Below are positions 1 through 7,508 of a DNA stretch of 46,740 nucleotides, one piece after another; the first letter of the stretch is position 1, and every line of letters starts with the position of its first letter. The notes beneath the pieces were generated by a model. That model did not search any database, was not told the origin of the DNA, and worked only from the letters and a program-made list of their open reading frames with translations. Source of the stretch: Oscillospiraceae bacterium (GTDB taxonomy: Bacteria; Bacillota; Clostridia; Oscillospirales; Oscillospiraceae); NCBI GenBank assembly GCA_017461445.1, contig JAFTXW010000009.1, forward strand, positions 1 to 46,740, read 5' to 3'. The translations under genes and the position numbers were made by a program.

Positions 1-1842
1 AGCAGCCAGATCGATGTAGCCGATACGGGAGCCGGCGTCAGCAGAGTTGACGATGGGCTTGCCGTTAGTACGGTTATAGACCTTGATACCGGCCTCGATA
101 GCCTTCATATTAGCAGTATCCAGTGCCAGAGGAACATTGTTGAAGTTCTCCTGCAGCAGCTTAACTGCCCACATCATACGCTCGGGACCGTCCTTCTCAG
201 CGGGGCCGATGTTGACGTCCAGATAGGTAGCGCCGGCCTTGATCTGCTCGGCAGCACGCTTCAGGATGGGCTCGGGATCACGCTCGTCCATAGCCTTGCG
301 GATGGTGGGAGCGATGCAGTGGATACGCTCGCCGATGGTGACGAAGGTCTGGGACTCGGGGTTGTGGCCCTTGTACTGAACGCCCATATCCACGACCTTG
401 ATCTCGGGAACCTTGGTAGCCAGCAGCTCGTCGAAGGACAGCTCCTTGACCTCTTCCTGGACGGTACCGGCCTTGGCGGCGCGCTCAGCCTCGGCAGCCT
501 TGGCACCGGCCTCGTACTCCTTGTCCTTCATGTACTTGGGCAGCTGGACAGCTTCCAGAGGACCGACGACAACGTTCCACTCAGGCAGCTTCTCCTGGAT
601 CTCGCCCTTCATAACGGCGACCTTGCCGGGGATGATCAGGGTGCGGTTCTTGATCTTGTTGGCAATGTCCAGCTCCTCGAAGGTCTTCTTGACGGTGGAG
701 GAGGAGAACTTACCGGCAGCCCAGGCAGTCAGAACGGACATGCCGGATGCGTCGGTGATGATCAGGTTGACAGGCTGGTTGGAACGCTCCAGCTCGCCGG
801 AGACCAGGAAGTAGGTCAGGGCGAAGTCAACGGTCAGGGCGCAGGGGCTGTTCTCGTCAGCACCGTTCAGGGGGTAGATCTTAGCTTCCACCTTCATGGG
901 CTTCTGAGGATCGGTGAAGATGTTCTGACGCAGGCCGTACAGAGGCAGAGCCTGTGCGTAGGTCATGTTCTCCATAACAATGATGGAGGCATACTTCTCG
1001 GTGAACATGGAAGCGTAAGCGGTCTGCAGGTGGGCATCGCCCTTGGCCAGACGGGCCACGTTCACGATGGAGGGATAACCGAAGGAACGGTCGCCGTCCT
1101 TGATGGCGGTGCGGCGGACCAGAACAGCGTTCTTCAGAGTCTCCTTGGCAGTTGCGCCGGTGACATCCAGAACCAGGTTCTTGTTGCCCTTGCCTTCCAG
1201 CTTCTTAACGGTGTCGTACAGAGCCTCCAGGCTGTCGGCATGGACACCCAGAACGACGCCGGCCTTGGTAGCGACCTCGTTCATGGCTTCCCAGTTGTCG
1301 GGGGTTGCGCCGTCCAGGATCACGTTCTTGCCGGCCACGGCCAGAGCGGCCTTGGCGCACTCCACGTCCCAGCACTCCAGAACCAGAGCGCGGCCGGTAG
1401 CGGCAGCCTTCTCCACCAGAGCGGCGTAGACGGCGGGATCGGACTGGGTGTTGGCAACGAACACGAACTCGACGTACATACGCTCGCCGATACGCTCGTA
1501 ATCAACCTTCTGCAGGTCGGCCAGCTTCTTGTCAACCTCCTCGGCGGACAGGCTGGTGCCAACGGCCACAGCGTACAGATTCTTGTTGACCAGAGTCTTC
1601 TCGTGACGGTACAGGACAGTCTCGCCGCCCAGCTTGTGATCGCCAACGGCGATGGTCTTCATGGGGGGAGCGGTCTGCTCGTTCAGCATTGCTTTTGCGT
1701 CGTCAGAGAAGTAGGGGCACTTGTCGATAGACACAGCACCCTGCGCCACCTTCATGCAGAATGCCATACAGGTGGGGCTGCCGCACTCCTTACAGTTCTT
1801 CTTAGGAGACAGCTTAAAAATGTCAAGACCCTTCAAAGCCAT
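1..1842 (-). CDS. acsC: AcsC-AcsE fusion: corrinoid iron-sulfur protein large subunit joined to methyl-THF methyltransferase (3' end beyond window)
   Basis: One open frame of 614 codons runs from ATG at 1842 (after AAGGAGG) off the left edge. Residues 1-445 are a full AcsC (gamma subunit of the corrinoid iron-sulfur protein): the N-terminal [4Fe-4S] site is CKECGSPTC with a further Cys before PYFSD, and the domain ends at the usual VVGPLEA...PKYMK stretch. Residues about 446-497 form a charged, Ala/Glu/Lys-rich linker. From about residue 498 an AcsE-type pterin-binding methyltransferase begins (TIGERIH, then DVNIGPAEKDGPERM, LDTANMKAIEAG, PIVNSADAGSRIG). AcsE moves the methyl group of methyl-tetrahydrofolate to cobalt in AcsC/AcsD. 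Codons were read through the junction and no stop was found. In the acetogens I know these are separate genes, so the fusion is unusual. acsD lies 20 bp upstream in the same transcript. Confidence 0.93.
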   Translation of the reverse strand, partial: MALKGLDIFKLSPKKNCKECGSPTCMAFCMKVAQGAVSIDKCPYFSDDAKAMLNEQTAPPMKTIAVGDHKLGGETVLYRHEKTLVNKNLYAVAVGTSLSAEEVDKKLADLQKVDYERIGERMYVEFVFVANTQSDPAVYAALVEKAAATGRALVLECWDVECAKAALAVAGKNVILDGATPDNWEAMNEVATKAGVVLGVHADSLEALYDTVKKLEGKGNKNLVLDVTGATAKETLKNAVLVRRTAIKDGDRSFGYPSIVNVARLAKGDAHLQTAYASMFTEKYASIIVMENMTYAQALPLYGLRQNIFTDPQKPMKVEAKIYPLNGADENSPCALTVDFALTYFLVSGELERSNQPVNLIITDASGMSVLTAWAAGKFSSSTVKKTFEELDIANKIKNRTLIIPGKVAVMKGEIQEKLPEWNVVVGPLEAVQLPKYMKDKEYEAGAKAAEAERAAKAGTVQEEVKELSFDELLATKVPEIKVVDMGVQYKGHNPESQTFVTIGERIHCIAPTIRKAMDERDPEPILKRAAEQIKAGATYLDVNIGPAEKDGPERMMWAVKLLQENFNNVPLALDTANMKAIEAGIKVYNRTNGKPIVNSADAGSRIGYIDLAA

Positions 1843-1862
1843 TGTATGTATCCTCCTTCCGA

Positions 1863-2804
1863 TTAGACAAGTTCATCGATGAACTTCTTGATGGTGGCGA
1901 TCGCAGCGGGGTGACGCATGATGACAGCGTCGGCACCGCCGGTCAGGTTAGCGGCAGCGGTGGAAACTTCCATGCCGATGGCGCGCTCTTCCTGATTGCC
2001 CCAAACGGGCTCGTCTTCCTCGGAGGCAGAGGACTCCTTCACGCCCCAGGTATCGGTGGACACGGGAGCGATGATGGGCATCTGCAGGTCGGCATCGGAC
2101 TGGGCCAGAGCAGCCAGGCGGACGCGGTCCAGGGTGGAAGCCACGTACTCATAGCCATAGCCGACAGCGGCGGTGCCGATGTTCATGACGATGTTCTCGG
2201 GAGCGATGGACAGGCCCTTCAGCATGATGTTCAGCTGCTTGGCCAGGTTGATGTCGTCAGCGGTCTCTGCGCCGACCTTCTGGCCGTAAGCCAGAGCGAC
2301 GGATGCGCCGACGGTCTTGTAGTCCTCGTTCTTTGCGGACATGACCAGGATGTTCTTGCCCTGCAGAGCCTCGGAGACCTTGGAGAACAGCTCGCCGTCC
2401 TTCTCCATGTTCTTGCAGCCCATAACGACGATGGGCATGGTGCAGGCCTCGGCAACAGCCTTGGCGTCGGCCACGCAGTCGGCAACGGAGCGGTTTGCGC
2501 CGTTGGGATCCGCGGACTCGAAGTTCAGGGCCAGGAAAGAGACACCGGGCATGGTCTCCGCCTTCTTGGCGCGCTCGGCCATGGTGGTGCAGCCGGCGTA
2601 GAAGTCTACCAGACCGGGAGCGGTCCAGCTGTCAGCTGCGTCGGAGATCTCCACACCGATCTTAGGTGCGTTTTCGATGGGTGCATCGAAGGTGTAGAAC
2701 GGCATCACGTTCTGACCGCCGATGACGATTGCCTTGTCACCGGTGCCCAGGGTAACGGCATTGATCTTGCCGTTGAAGGGTGCCGTCTTGGGAGTGAAAG
2801 CCAT
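1863..2804 (-). CDS. acsD: Corrinoid iron-sulfur protein small subunit (CFeSP beta)
   Basis: A 313-residue protein matching AcsD in length and sequence. It starts MAFTPKTAPFNGKINAV, with IVIGGQNVMPFYTFD and SWTAPGLVDFYAGC early and the typical PVSTDTWGVKES and DAVIMRHP stretches near the end. AcsD pairs with AcsC; the dimer carries the methyl group on a corrinoid between the methyltransferase and acetyl-CoA synthase. The fold is a TIM barrel and the enzyme is cytoplasmic. The ATG follows an AAGGGGG site. The gene sits between the cooC-like ATPase and the acsC-acsE fusion, all on the minus strand, so it is probably in one operon. Confidence 0.95.
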   Translation of the reverse strand: MAFTPKTAPFNGKINAVTLGTGDKAIVIGGQNVMPFYTFDAPIENAPKIGVEISDAADSWTAPGLVDFYAGCTTMAERAKKAETMPGVSFLALNFESADPNGANRSVADCVADAKAVAEACTMPIVVMGCKNMEKDGELFSKVSEALQGKNILVMSAKNEDYKTVGASVALAYGQKVGAETADDINLAKQLNIMLKGLSIAPENIVMNIGTAAVGYGYEYVASTLDRVRLAALAQSDADLQMPIIAPVSTDTWGVKESSASEEDEPVWGNQEERAIGMEVSTAAANLTGGADAVIMRHPAAIATIKKFIDELV

Positions 2805-2844
2805 AGTTAATAATCCCCCTTGATAGATTTTTGATTACTTTATT

Positions 2845-2886
2845 TTTATAATAATGCATAATGCGCAGTGCAGAATGCAGAATTAC
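2845..2886. repeat. Short word-repeat arm between cooC and acsD
   Basis: The 88-base gap holds an A/T-rich stretch followed by loosely repeated words of the form ATGCATAATGCGCAGTGCAG. It resembles one arm of the low-complexity palindromes seen elsewhere in this window but has no clear partner arm here. Confidence 0.3.
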
Positions 2887-2892
2887 CTTGGT

Positions 2893-3657
2893 TTACAGTC
2901 CAATGGACTGCATGATGCCCTTCAGGGCGGTCTTCATGGGGTCGGTATCGGGCAGCTTCGCGGAGGGCTCGCCGTCGCAGTCGCAGCGGTAGACCGCCTC
3001 GTCGTGGGGCAGAACGCCGAAGAGCTTCAGGCCGTGCTTCTCGATCTCGGCCTTGATGCCGTCGTCCAGGACACCGTTGGGTGCCCGGTTGATGATCAGG
3101 CCCATCTGGCCGGGGTTCAGGTTCATTTCTTCGATCATTTCCGCGATGCGGGCAACTGCCTGGACCCCCCGGCGGGAGCAGTCGGAGATCAGCAGCATGG
3201 TGTCCACATGGGGCAGGGTGCCCCGGGCCACATGCTCCAGGCCGGCCTCGTTGTCCATGACCACATAGGAATAGTTCTTGGCGTACTTCGCCACCTGGGA
3301 CTGGAGGACGCCGTTGACATAGCAGTAGCAGCCCTTGCCCTGGGTGCGGCCCATGACCAGCATATCAAAGTCGTCATCCTCGATCAGGGCGGAGTTGAAC
3401 TTGAACTCGGCGTAGTCCGCCTTGGTCATGCCCTTGGGGATGGTGCCCTTCAGCTCTGCCTGCGCCATTTCCTCCCGGATCTGCCCCAGGGAGGTCTCCA
3501 CTTCCACGCCCAGGACTTCGTTCAGGTTGGAATTGGCATCCGCGTCCACCACCAGGACGGGGCCGCGGTTCTTCTTGCACAGATAATCGATCAGCATGCC
3601 GCAGGTGGTGGTCTTACCCACGCCACCCTTACCGGCAACGGCAATGGTATGAGGCAT
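2893..3657 (-). CDS. cooC: CooC-type nickel-insertion ATPase (first of two)
   Basis: A 254-residue MinD/CooC-family P-loop ATPase. The start is ATG 3657, preceded by AAAGGAGA; an upstream extension of the frame lacks similarity. The deviant Walker A is GKGGVGKTT at about residues 8-16, with VVDADANSNL as switch I. The CooC-type metal-binding Cys-x-Cys pair is in GCYCYVNG, followed by VVMDNEAGLEHVARGT. Members hydrolyse ATP to load nickel into the C-cluster of CO dehydrogenase or the A-cluster of acetyl-CoA synthase. It leads the cooC-acsD-acsCE operon; a second, diverged copy sits beside acsA and acsB at the other end of the window. Which copy serves which cluster cannot be told from sequence. 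Confidence 0.9.
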   Translation of the reverse strand: MPHTIAVAGKGGVGKTTTCGMLIDYLCKKNRGPVLVVDADANSNLNEVLGVEVETSLGQIREEMAQAELKGTIPKGMTKADYAEFKFNSALIEDDDFDMLVMGRTQGKGCYCYVNGVLQSQVAKYAKNYSYVVMDNEAGLEHVARGTLPHVDTMLLISDCSRRGVQAVARIAEMIEEMNLNPGQMGLIINRAPNGVLDDGIKAEIEKHGLKLFGVLPHDEAVYRCDCDGEPSAKLPDTDPMKTALKGIMQSIGL

Positions 3658-3683
3658 AGTTTGGTTCTCCTTTAATTGGTTTT

Positions 3684-3710
3684 GCGCAGTAACGGCAGGG
3701 CGCACTGCGC
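3684..3710 (-). promoter_or_regulatory. Leader hairpin before cooC
   Basis: Inverted repeat GCGCAGT/ACTGCGC in the untranslated leader of the cooC-acsD-acsCE transcript, between the predicted promoter and the ribosome site. No known riboswitch consensus is recognised. Confidence 0.35.
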
Positions 3711-3728
3711 CCATATCGATACAACGAT

Positions 3729-3757
3729 ATCGTATCACATATCCCCCGCAAATTCAA
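3729..3757 (-). promoter_or_regulatory. Predicted sigma-A promoter for cooC-acsD-acsCE
   Basis: On the minus strand TTGAAT (3757-3752) and TACGAT (3734-3729) are 17 bases apart, about 70 bases before the cooC start. The -10 lies in a GATACGATATCG/GTATC partial palindrome that could bind a regulator. Confidence 0.5.
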
Positions 3758-3828
3758 CCATCAATTTGCCGGAAATTACAAAAAATACGGTCTATTTTTC
3801 TCTTTCTCCGCCATCGGCCTTCCGGGAC

Positions 3829-3857
3829 TTGACAGGCGGGGAGGCCGCCGCTATAAT
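3829..3857 (+). promoter_or_regulatory. Consensus sigma-A promoter for the small membrane protein
   Basis: TTGACA (3829-3834), 17-base spacer, TATAAT (3852-3857), 32 bases upstream of the start codon. Both hexamers are perfect. Confidence 0.8.
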
Positions 3858-3889
3858 TTTTATCAAACGAGACAGGCGGAGGTTTTTCT

Positions 3890-4072
3890 ATGAATCAGAT
3901 CACAAAAGCGGTGCTGACGCTCCTGCTCATTGGCGCGGTACTGGTGTACACCATAATGAATTATGTAAACGGCAGAACGGACTTCACCATGTTCCTGGTT
4001 TGCATCGTGATCCTGGGCATCCCCATGGTGAATATGATCAATCTGCTCATTCAGGAACTGAAAAAGAAATGA
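3890..4072 (+). CDS. Small two-helix membrane protein, unknown function
   Basis: A 60-residue protein with its own perfect promoter, an AGGCGGAGG ribosome site and a terminator, so it is a real monocistronic gene. It has two hydrophobic helices, at about residues 6-24 (AVLTLLLIGAVLVYTIM) and 33-53 (FTMFLVCIVILGIPMVNMI), and a basic tail ELKKK. I do not recognise a family. It stands between the acs operon and a hypothetical gene, divergent from cooC with about 70 bases between the two promoters. Confidence 0.75.
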   Translation: MNQITKAVLTLLLIGAVLVYTIMNYVNGRTDFTMFLVCIVILGIPMVNMINLLIQELKKK

Positions 4073-4074
4073 TA

Positions 4075-4102
4075 AAACGGTCTCCCCGGAGGCCGTTTCT
4101 CT
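4075..4102 (+). terminator. Terminator after the small membrane protein
   Basis: AAACGG.CTCC pairs with GGAG.CCGTTT around a two-base loop, followed by TTTCTCT. Confidence 0.6.
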
Positions 4103-4131
4103 GTCAAGTAGCCGATTTATTCAGCAGTTAC

Positions 4132-4356
4132 TCAAATAGGGGTAAAGACAAATTTCTGGATCAGTCCGTCGCAGACCGCATGAACGGTGACGCAGCCGCC
4201 TGCCCCCTGCTCTGCCGACAGCTCCACTTCCTTCCCCTTTAAACGGACCCGGACAAATTCCACCGGATCGGCGCATTCCACTTCCTCGAAGAAAATGTCC
4301 CGCATCTGATTGTTCCGGCAAAGGTTTTTGATCTCGTGAACCAGCTCGTATTCCAT
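4132..4356 (-). CDS. Hypothetical 74-residue protein
   Basis: The ATG follows CCAGGAGGT at good spacing. The protein begins MEYELVHEIKNLCRNNQMRD and has an acidic middle (FFEEVECADPVEFVRVRLKG), with beta-rich C-terminal sequence QKFVFTPI. It has no signal peptide, no membrane segment and no recognised domain. It is convergent with the small membrane-protein gene and shares the short gap at 4100-4130. Confidence 0.7.
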   Translation of the reverse strand: MEYELVHEIKNLCRNNQMRDIFFEEVECADPVEFVRVRLKGKEVELSAEQGAGGCVTVHAVCDGLIQKFVFTPI

Positions 4357-4447
4357 ATTTGAGACCTCCTGGGTGTGAACGGTTGTTTATCCGCAATTGA
4401 TTATATCACCCGGCGGGACAAATCTCAATATCGCCGACAAAAAGGGG

Positions 4448-4476
4448 TTGAATTTTCCAAATAACTCTGCTATAAT
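4448..4476 (+). promoter_or_regulatory. Promoter of tRNA-Gly
   Basis: TTGAAT (4448-4453), 17-base spacer, TATAAT (4471-4476), ending 12 bases before the tRNA. Confidence 0.8.
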
Positions 4477-4488
4477 ACCCTCACCAAC

Positions 4489-4562
4489 GCAGGATTCGTA
4501 TATCGGTAATACAACGGCTTCCCAAGCCGTGAAGGCGGGTTCGACTCCCGTATCCTGCTCCA
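4489..4562 (+). tRNA. tRNA-Gly (CCC)
   Basis: Full cloverleaf of 74 bases with encoded CCA. The acceptor stem is GCAGGAT/ATCCTGC, the anticodon stem-loop ACGGC-TTCCCAA-GCCGT gives anticodon CCC, and the T-loop is TTCGACT. It has its own promoter upstream and a terminator right after the CCA. The last 20 bases before the CCA are duplicated 206 bp downstream. Confidence 0.95.
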
Positions 4563-4599
4563 AAAGAACAGGCACCCCGACGGGGTGCCTGTTCTTTTT
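4562..4599 (+). terminator. Terminator after tRNA-Gly
   Basis: AAAGAACAGGCACCCC pairs with GGGGTGCCTGTTCTTT, three-base loop, run of T. Confidence 0.9.
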
Positions 4600-4642
4600 G
4601 GAAATTGGATAATCTACGGAAGGCGAACCCATGTAATACTCA

Positions 4643-4675
4643 TTTTTATTCGAAATTTTTAATTTCAAATAAAAA
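4643..4675. repeat. Hairpin repeat, copy 1
   Basis: TTTTTATTCGAAAT and ATTTCAAATAAAAA flank a five-base loop. The sequence around it (TACT before; ...CAC..CCTGAT after) matches a second copy at 42524-42556. Both copies follow a GC-rich terminator by a few dozen bases. Confidence 0.6.
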
Positions 4676-4746
4676 GACACCACCTGATGGTGTTGTCCGT
4701 GGGACAGCTGCCCGCCGGGAAGGGCCCCGGCGGCTCCTTAATTTAC

Positions 4747-4766
4747 TCGACTCCCGTATCCTGCTC
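4747..4766 (+). repeat. Duplicated 3' end of tRNA-Gly
   Basis: Exact 20-base copy (TCGACTCCCGTATCCTGCTC) of tRNA-Gly bases 4541-4560, offset by 206 bp and followed by a second terminator at 4801-4825. No other part of the tRNA is present. This looks like a target-site duplication or att-site relic left by an inserted segment of about 206 bp. Confidence 0.8.
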
Positions 4767-4800
4767 TACATTTGCACAGCAAATATTTAACTTTCGTCTG

Positions 4801-4835
4801 AGCGGAACCGCCACAGGAGCGGTTCCGCTTTTTAT
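4801..4835 (+). terminator. Second terminator downstream of tRNA-Gly
   Basis: AGCGGAACCG pairs with CGGTTCCGCT, followed by TTTTTAT. It may be the original tRNA terminator displaced by the insertion between the two tRNA 3' ends. It touches the end of the convergent membrane-protein gene. Confidence 0.7.
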
Positions 4836-6373
4836 GGCATCGCAAATTCCGTTATCGGCTTCATTTCCACTGGGATGGGCGTGAACTGTTCCGAAATTTC
4901 CCGGGCTTCCGCTTCGGTGATGAGGGTATATTCGCCGTTTTCCTGCTTGTGCCAGCTGTCCGCGGGTTCCTCGTAGTAAAGGGAAAGGATGTGGGTCTCG
5001 CCCCTGCTGTCCAGTTGGTAGTAGTGGGTGATGGTGACCCGGCGGTCTATGTAGTCGGCTTCCTCCACAGCCTTCAGGATATTCCCTTCGCACAGGGTCA
5101 TGCGGCTCCAGCGGTGGATGGCGGCGACTTTCCCATCCTTTATGGTCAGCAGATCCAGGGCGGTATCCGACCTGCGGCCCAGCAGCAGATCCTCCACCCC
5201 GTCGCCGTTGGCATCCAGCAGGGCGTAGTATTTTCGTTCCTCGGGCGTGCCCGCGATTTGAGCCAGGTCGTCCACAAAGTTCTCCCGGATGTATGCGGCG
5301 TAGGAGGGATAGCCCGCGGCGGCTCTTGCCTGCTCCGCTTCCCGTTGGGCTTCATAGTCCCGGTCGGCTTCGGCCAGCTTTTCTTCCAGGCCATCCATAT
5401 CCGGCAGTTGGGGGCACAGAGAGAAATCGATGACCTCCGCCGCCTGGCGGATGGCTTCCCGGGTGGGGGTATCCGCCACCTCGTCCGGGCGCATCAGGGC
5501 CGTATCCAAGGTCACGGTGATGTAAGCGTCCGCCTGCTCCGCAAAGAGCAGTGCCCCCTCCCGGCCCATGGCGATCAGGATCTCCGTGCCGTCCGCCGTG
5601 GTGTATGTCCACTGGTCGTACCATTGGGTATCCACGATGGTATAGGCTGGGTCAAAATAATCCTTCTGGGAATAGAGCATGGTGGCGCAGATCATGTAAG
5701 GCCAGGCAGCATCCTCCCCGTTCAGGGTAAAGTCGAATTCGTATTTAAAATTTCCCTCGGCGCAGAAATAGCCCGAGCCCTCCCGGATGTAGGCCGCCGC
5801 GTCCGGTTTGCTGACCCCATCGATACCCATGGCATCGAACATAACCCGGTTCTGCCACCGCTGGACCACCGTGGTGGGCCCCAGCAGCTTCAGGTCGTAT
5901 TTTTGGGCTATTTCATCCACCTTTTCCGCCATCTGGGCGGTATAGCAGCCGTAGGTACCGGCATAGCCCTCCGGCAGCGGCTCCGGGTCATCGAAGGAGG
6001 CGATCAGGATGGACTTGTCCGGGTCGTAGCTCTGCTCGAATTCGTACCACTCCCGGGTGGCAGCGTAGTTGGGGCTGTCCTTGTAGCCCCGGAGGGAGAT
6101 CACGTCCCGGGTCACCTCTGTGGGCCGGATAAATTCTCCGTTCTCATCCTGATAGCGCGTACCGATCATCTCGCCGATCTTGAAATCCTGCAGCCGCAGC
6201 ACCACCACGGCGCAGCCCAGGAGGAACACCATCAGGCTGACGATGGCGGCGATCAGGGCCAGCCGCCGCATCCGCAGCCTGCGTACCCGGCGGGCCTCCA
6301 TGGCTTGGCGGGCGGACAGCACATAATCCTGCCGGGCTTCGCCCATCAGATCCAGCAATTCATTGGCATTCAC
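4832..6373 (-). CDS. Single-pass membrane protein paired with an ECF sigma factor; likely anti-sigma or sensor
   Basis: A 513-residue protein. The GTG start (6373) overlaps the sigma-factor stop as GTGA and is preceded by AAAGGAGGG; the frame is open further upstream, but that part only shadows the sigma gene. Residues 1-38 are cytoplasmic and helical (NANELLDLMGEARQDYVLSA), followed by Arg-rich RRVRRLRMRR and one membrane helix (about 38-59, LALIAAIVSLMVFLLGCAVVV). The large outer part has no family I can name; near residue 385 it carries an EF-hand-like LLDANGDGVEDLLLG calcium loop. The layout (sigma gene, coupled membrane protein with a short cytoplasmic head) is that of ECF sigma/anti-sigma pairs. 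No ZAS-type zinc motif is seen. Confidence 0.75.
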   Translation of the reverse strand: MNANELLDLMGEARQDYVLSARQAMEARRVRRLRMRRLALIAAIVSLMVFLLGCAVVVLRLQDFKIGEMIGTRYQDENGEFIRPTEVTRDVISLRGYKDSPNYAATREWYEFEQSYDPDKSILIASFDDPEPLPEGYAGTYGCYTAQMAEKVDEIAQKYDLKLLGPTTVVQRWQNRVMFDAMGIDGVSKPDAAAYIREGSGYFCAEGNFKYEFDFTLNGEDAAWPYMICATMLYSQKDYFDPAYTIVDTQWYDQWTYTTADGTEILIAMGREGALLFAEQADAYITVTLDTALMRPDEVADTPTREAIRQAAEVIDFSLCPQLPDMDGLEEKLAEADRDYEAQREAEQARAAAGYPSYAAYIRENFVDDLAQIAGTPEERKYYALLDANGDGVEDLLLGRRSDTALDLLTIKDGKVAAIHRWSRMTLCEGNILKAVEEADYIDRRVTITHYYQLDSRGETHILSLYYEEPADSWHKQENGEYTLITEAEAREISEQFTPIPVEMKPITEFAMP

Positions 6374-6927
6374 AGCAGTCCCTCCTTTTCCAGCAGCTTT
6401 CGCAGCTTCCCCCGGGTCCGGTGCAGCATGGAGGCGGTCTTGCTCTGGGAGAAGCCAAAGGCCGACGCAATCTCCGCCACACTGTAAAGGTACCAGTAGC
6501 GGCACAGGAACACATGCCGCTCCGTCTCCGGCAGGCTCTCCAAAAAGCGGTTCAGGAGCGACCCCAGCTCCCGGCGGGCCAGCAGCTGCTCCGGGCTGCG
6601 GCTGGAATCCGCGCATTCCTCCAGCTCCTCCAGAGCCAGGATCACTTCCCCGCCGCCCCGCTTCTGGGCAGAGCGGGCACGCCAGCGGTCGATAGCCAGG
6701 TGCCGGGTGATCTTCCCCAGGAAGGTGGCCAGAATAGCAGGCCGCCGGGGCGGGATGGCATTCCAGGCGGCAAGATACGTATCGCTGACGCTCTCCTCGG
6801 AATCCCCCCGGTCATTCAGGATGTTGTAGGCAATAGAATAGCAGTAGCCGCCATATTTCGCCGCAGTCTCAGAAATGGCCTCCTCCGCCCGGGCAAAATA
6901 CAGCTCCACGATCGCATGATCCTCCAC
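6370..6927 (-). CDS. ECF-type RNA polymerase sigma factor
   Basis: A 185-residue sigma-70 family protein with only regions 2 and 4. Region 2 holds AYNILNDRGDSEESVSDTYLAAWN and the -10-reading helix FLGKITRHLAIDRWR; region 4 is LPETERHVFLCRYW...SVAEIASAFGFSQSKTASMLHRTRGKLRKLL, a typical helix-turn-helix. The start is GTG at 6927 after AGGGGGTG. It is translationally coupled to the membrane protein that follows and presumably directs transcription when that partner releases it. Upstream at about 6990-6960 (minus) a TGCAAC...CGTG pair resembles an ECF promoter, so autoregulation is possible but not shown. Confidence 0.9.
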   Translation of the reverse strand: MEDHAIVELYFARAEEAISETAAKYGGYCYSIAYNILNDRGDSEESVSDTYLAAWNAIPPRRPAILATFLGKITRHLAIDRWRARSAQKRGGGEVILALEELEECADSSRSPEQLLARRELGSLLNRFLESLPETERHVFLCRYWYLYSVAEIASAFGFSQSKTASMLHRTRGKLRKLLEKEGLL

Positions 6928-7138
6928 GCTGACACCCCCTTTGTGTTTCTTCTACCTATATACACGGAATTTTTTAGGAAATGTTGCATCCATTGTAGCA
7001 TATTTTAGAGAAAGAAGAAGAAAAAAATCGCCCGCACCGAAGATACGGCGCAGACAATTCACTGGCATTTTATTCAGGGATTCTTTTGTACATGGACGTT
7101 GATATTTCATTCTTACCTAATAAGCAAAAGCCGCCCAA

Positions 7139-7489
7139 TTACTTCTTGGCTGTATTCAGTGTCGCAACCAGAATGCGTTTTATTTCCACACAATCCGCGA
7201 TCAGCGAATTACCTTCCGTTTCCGTGATGTATTCGGATAAAACCAGCAGCCGCAGCCAATATTCTGTTTCTGCCGTTTCTTTCAGCGAAATTTGCAGCTT
7301 TGCAATAAAGTCCGCCTTGCTGATACCATATACAGCTTCGTTTGCATTTGCTCCTATACTGGTTCCGCTGCGGATGATCTGCTTGGATATGACCGTTTCA
7401 CGCTTTTGCTTTGTGAGATACTGGTACAGTTTTACGATACGGGCCGCAAAATGAAGCGACTTCTCCAGTAAAATACTGTTCTGCGCCAT
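7139..7489 (-). CDS. Four-helix-bundle protein (S23/IVS-like)
   Basis: A 116-residue all-helical protein of the four-helix-bundle family found in ribosomal intervening sequences and at many other loci. Marks are LEKSLHFAARIVKLYQYLTKQK, the hallmark IIRSGTSIGANANEAVYG, and KLQISLKETAETEYWLRLL. The start is ATG 7489 with a weak AGGTGA site. Biochemical function is unknown; members form pentamers with a basic face. It lies downstream of tRNA-Gln and tRNA-Lys on the same strand, separated only by a complex palindrome (7509-7640), so it may be read from the tRNA promoter. Confidence 0.85.
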   Translation of the reverse strand: MAQNSILLEKSLHFAARIVKLYQYLTKQKRETVISKQIIRSGTSIGANANEAVYGISKADFIAKLQISLKETAETEYWLRLLVLSEYITETEGNSLIADCVEIKRILVATLNTAKK

Positions 7490-7508
7490 GAAATCACCTA
7501 TTTCTTTA

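Noticed and set aside
319-1866. A 515-codon plus-strand frame opposite acsC-acsE
   Set aside because: Shadow caused by codon usage of the fused gene.
4489-4835. Prophage or genomic island at tRNA-Gly
   Set aside because: The segment between the repeated tRNA ends is 206 bp with no integrase or other gene; at most it is a relic.
6374-6616. An 81-residue upstream extension of the membrane-protein gene
   Set aside because: It only re-reads the sigma-factor gene in another frame; the GTG at 6373 has the ribosome site and overlaps the sigma stop.
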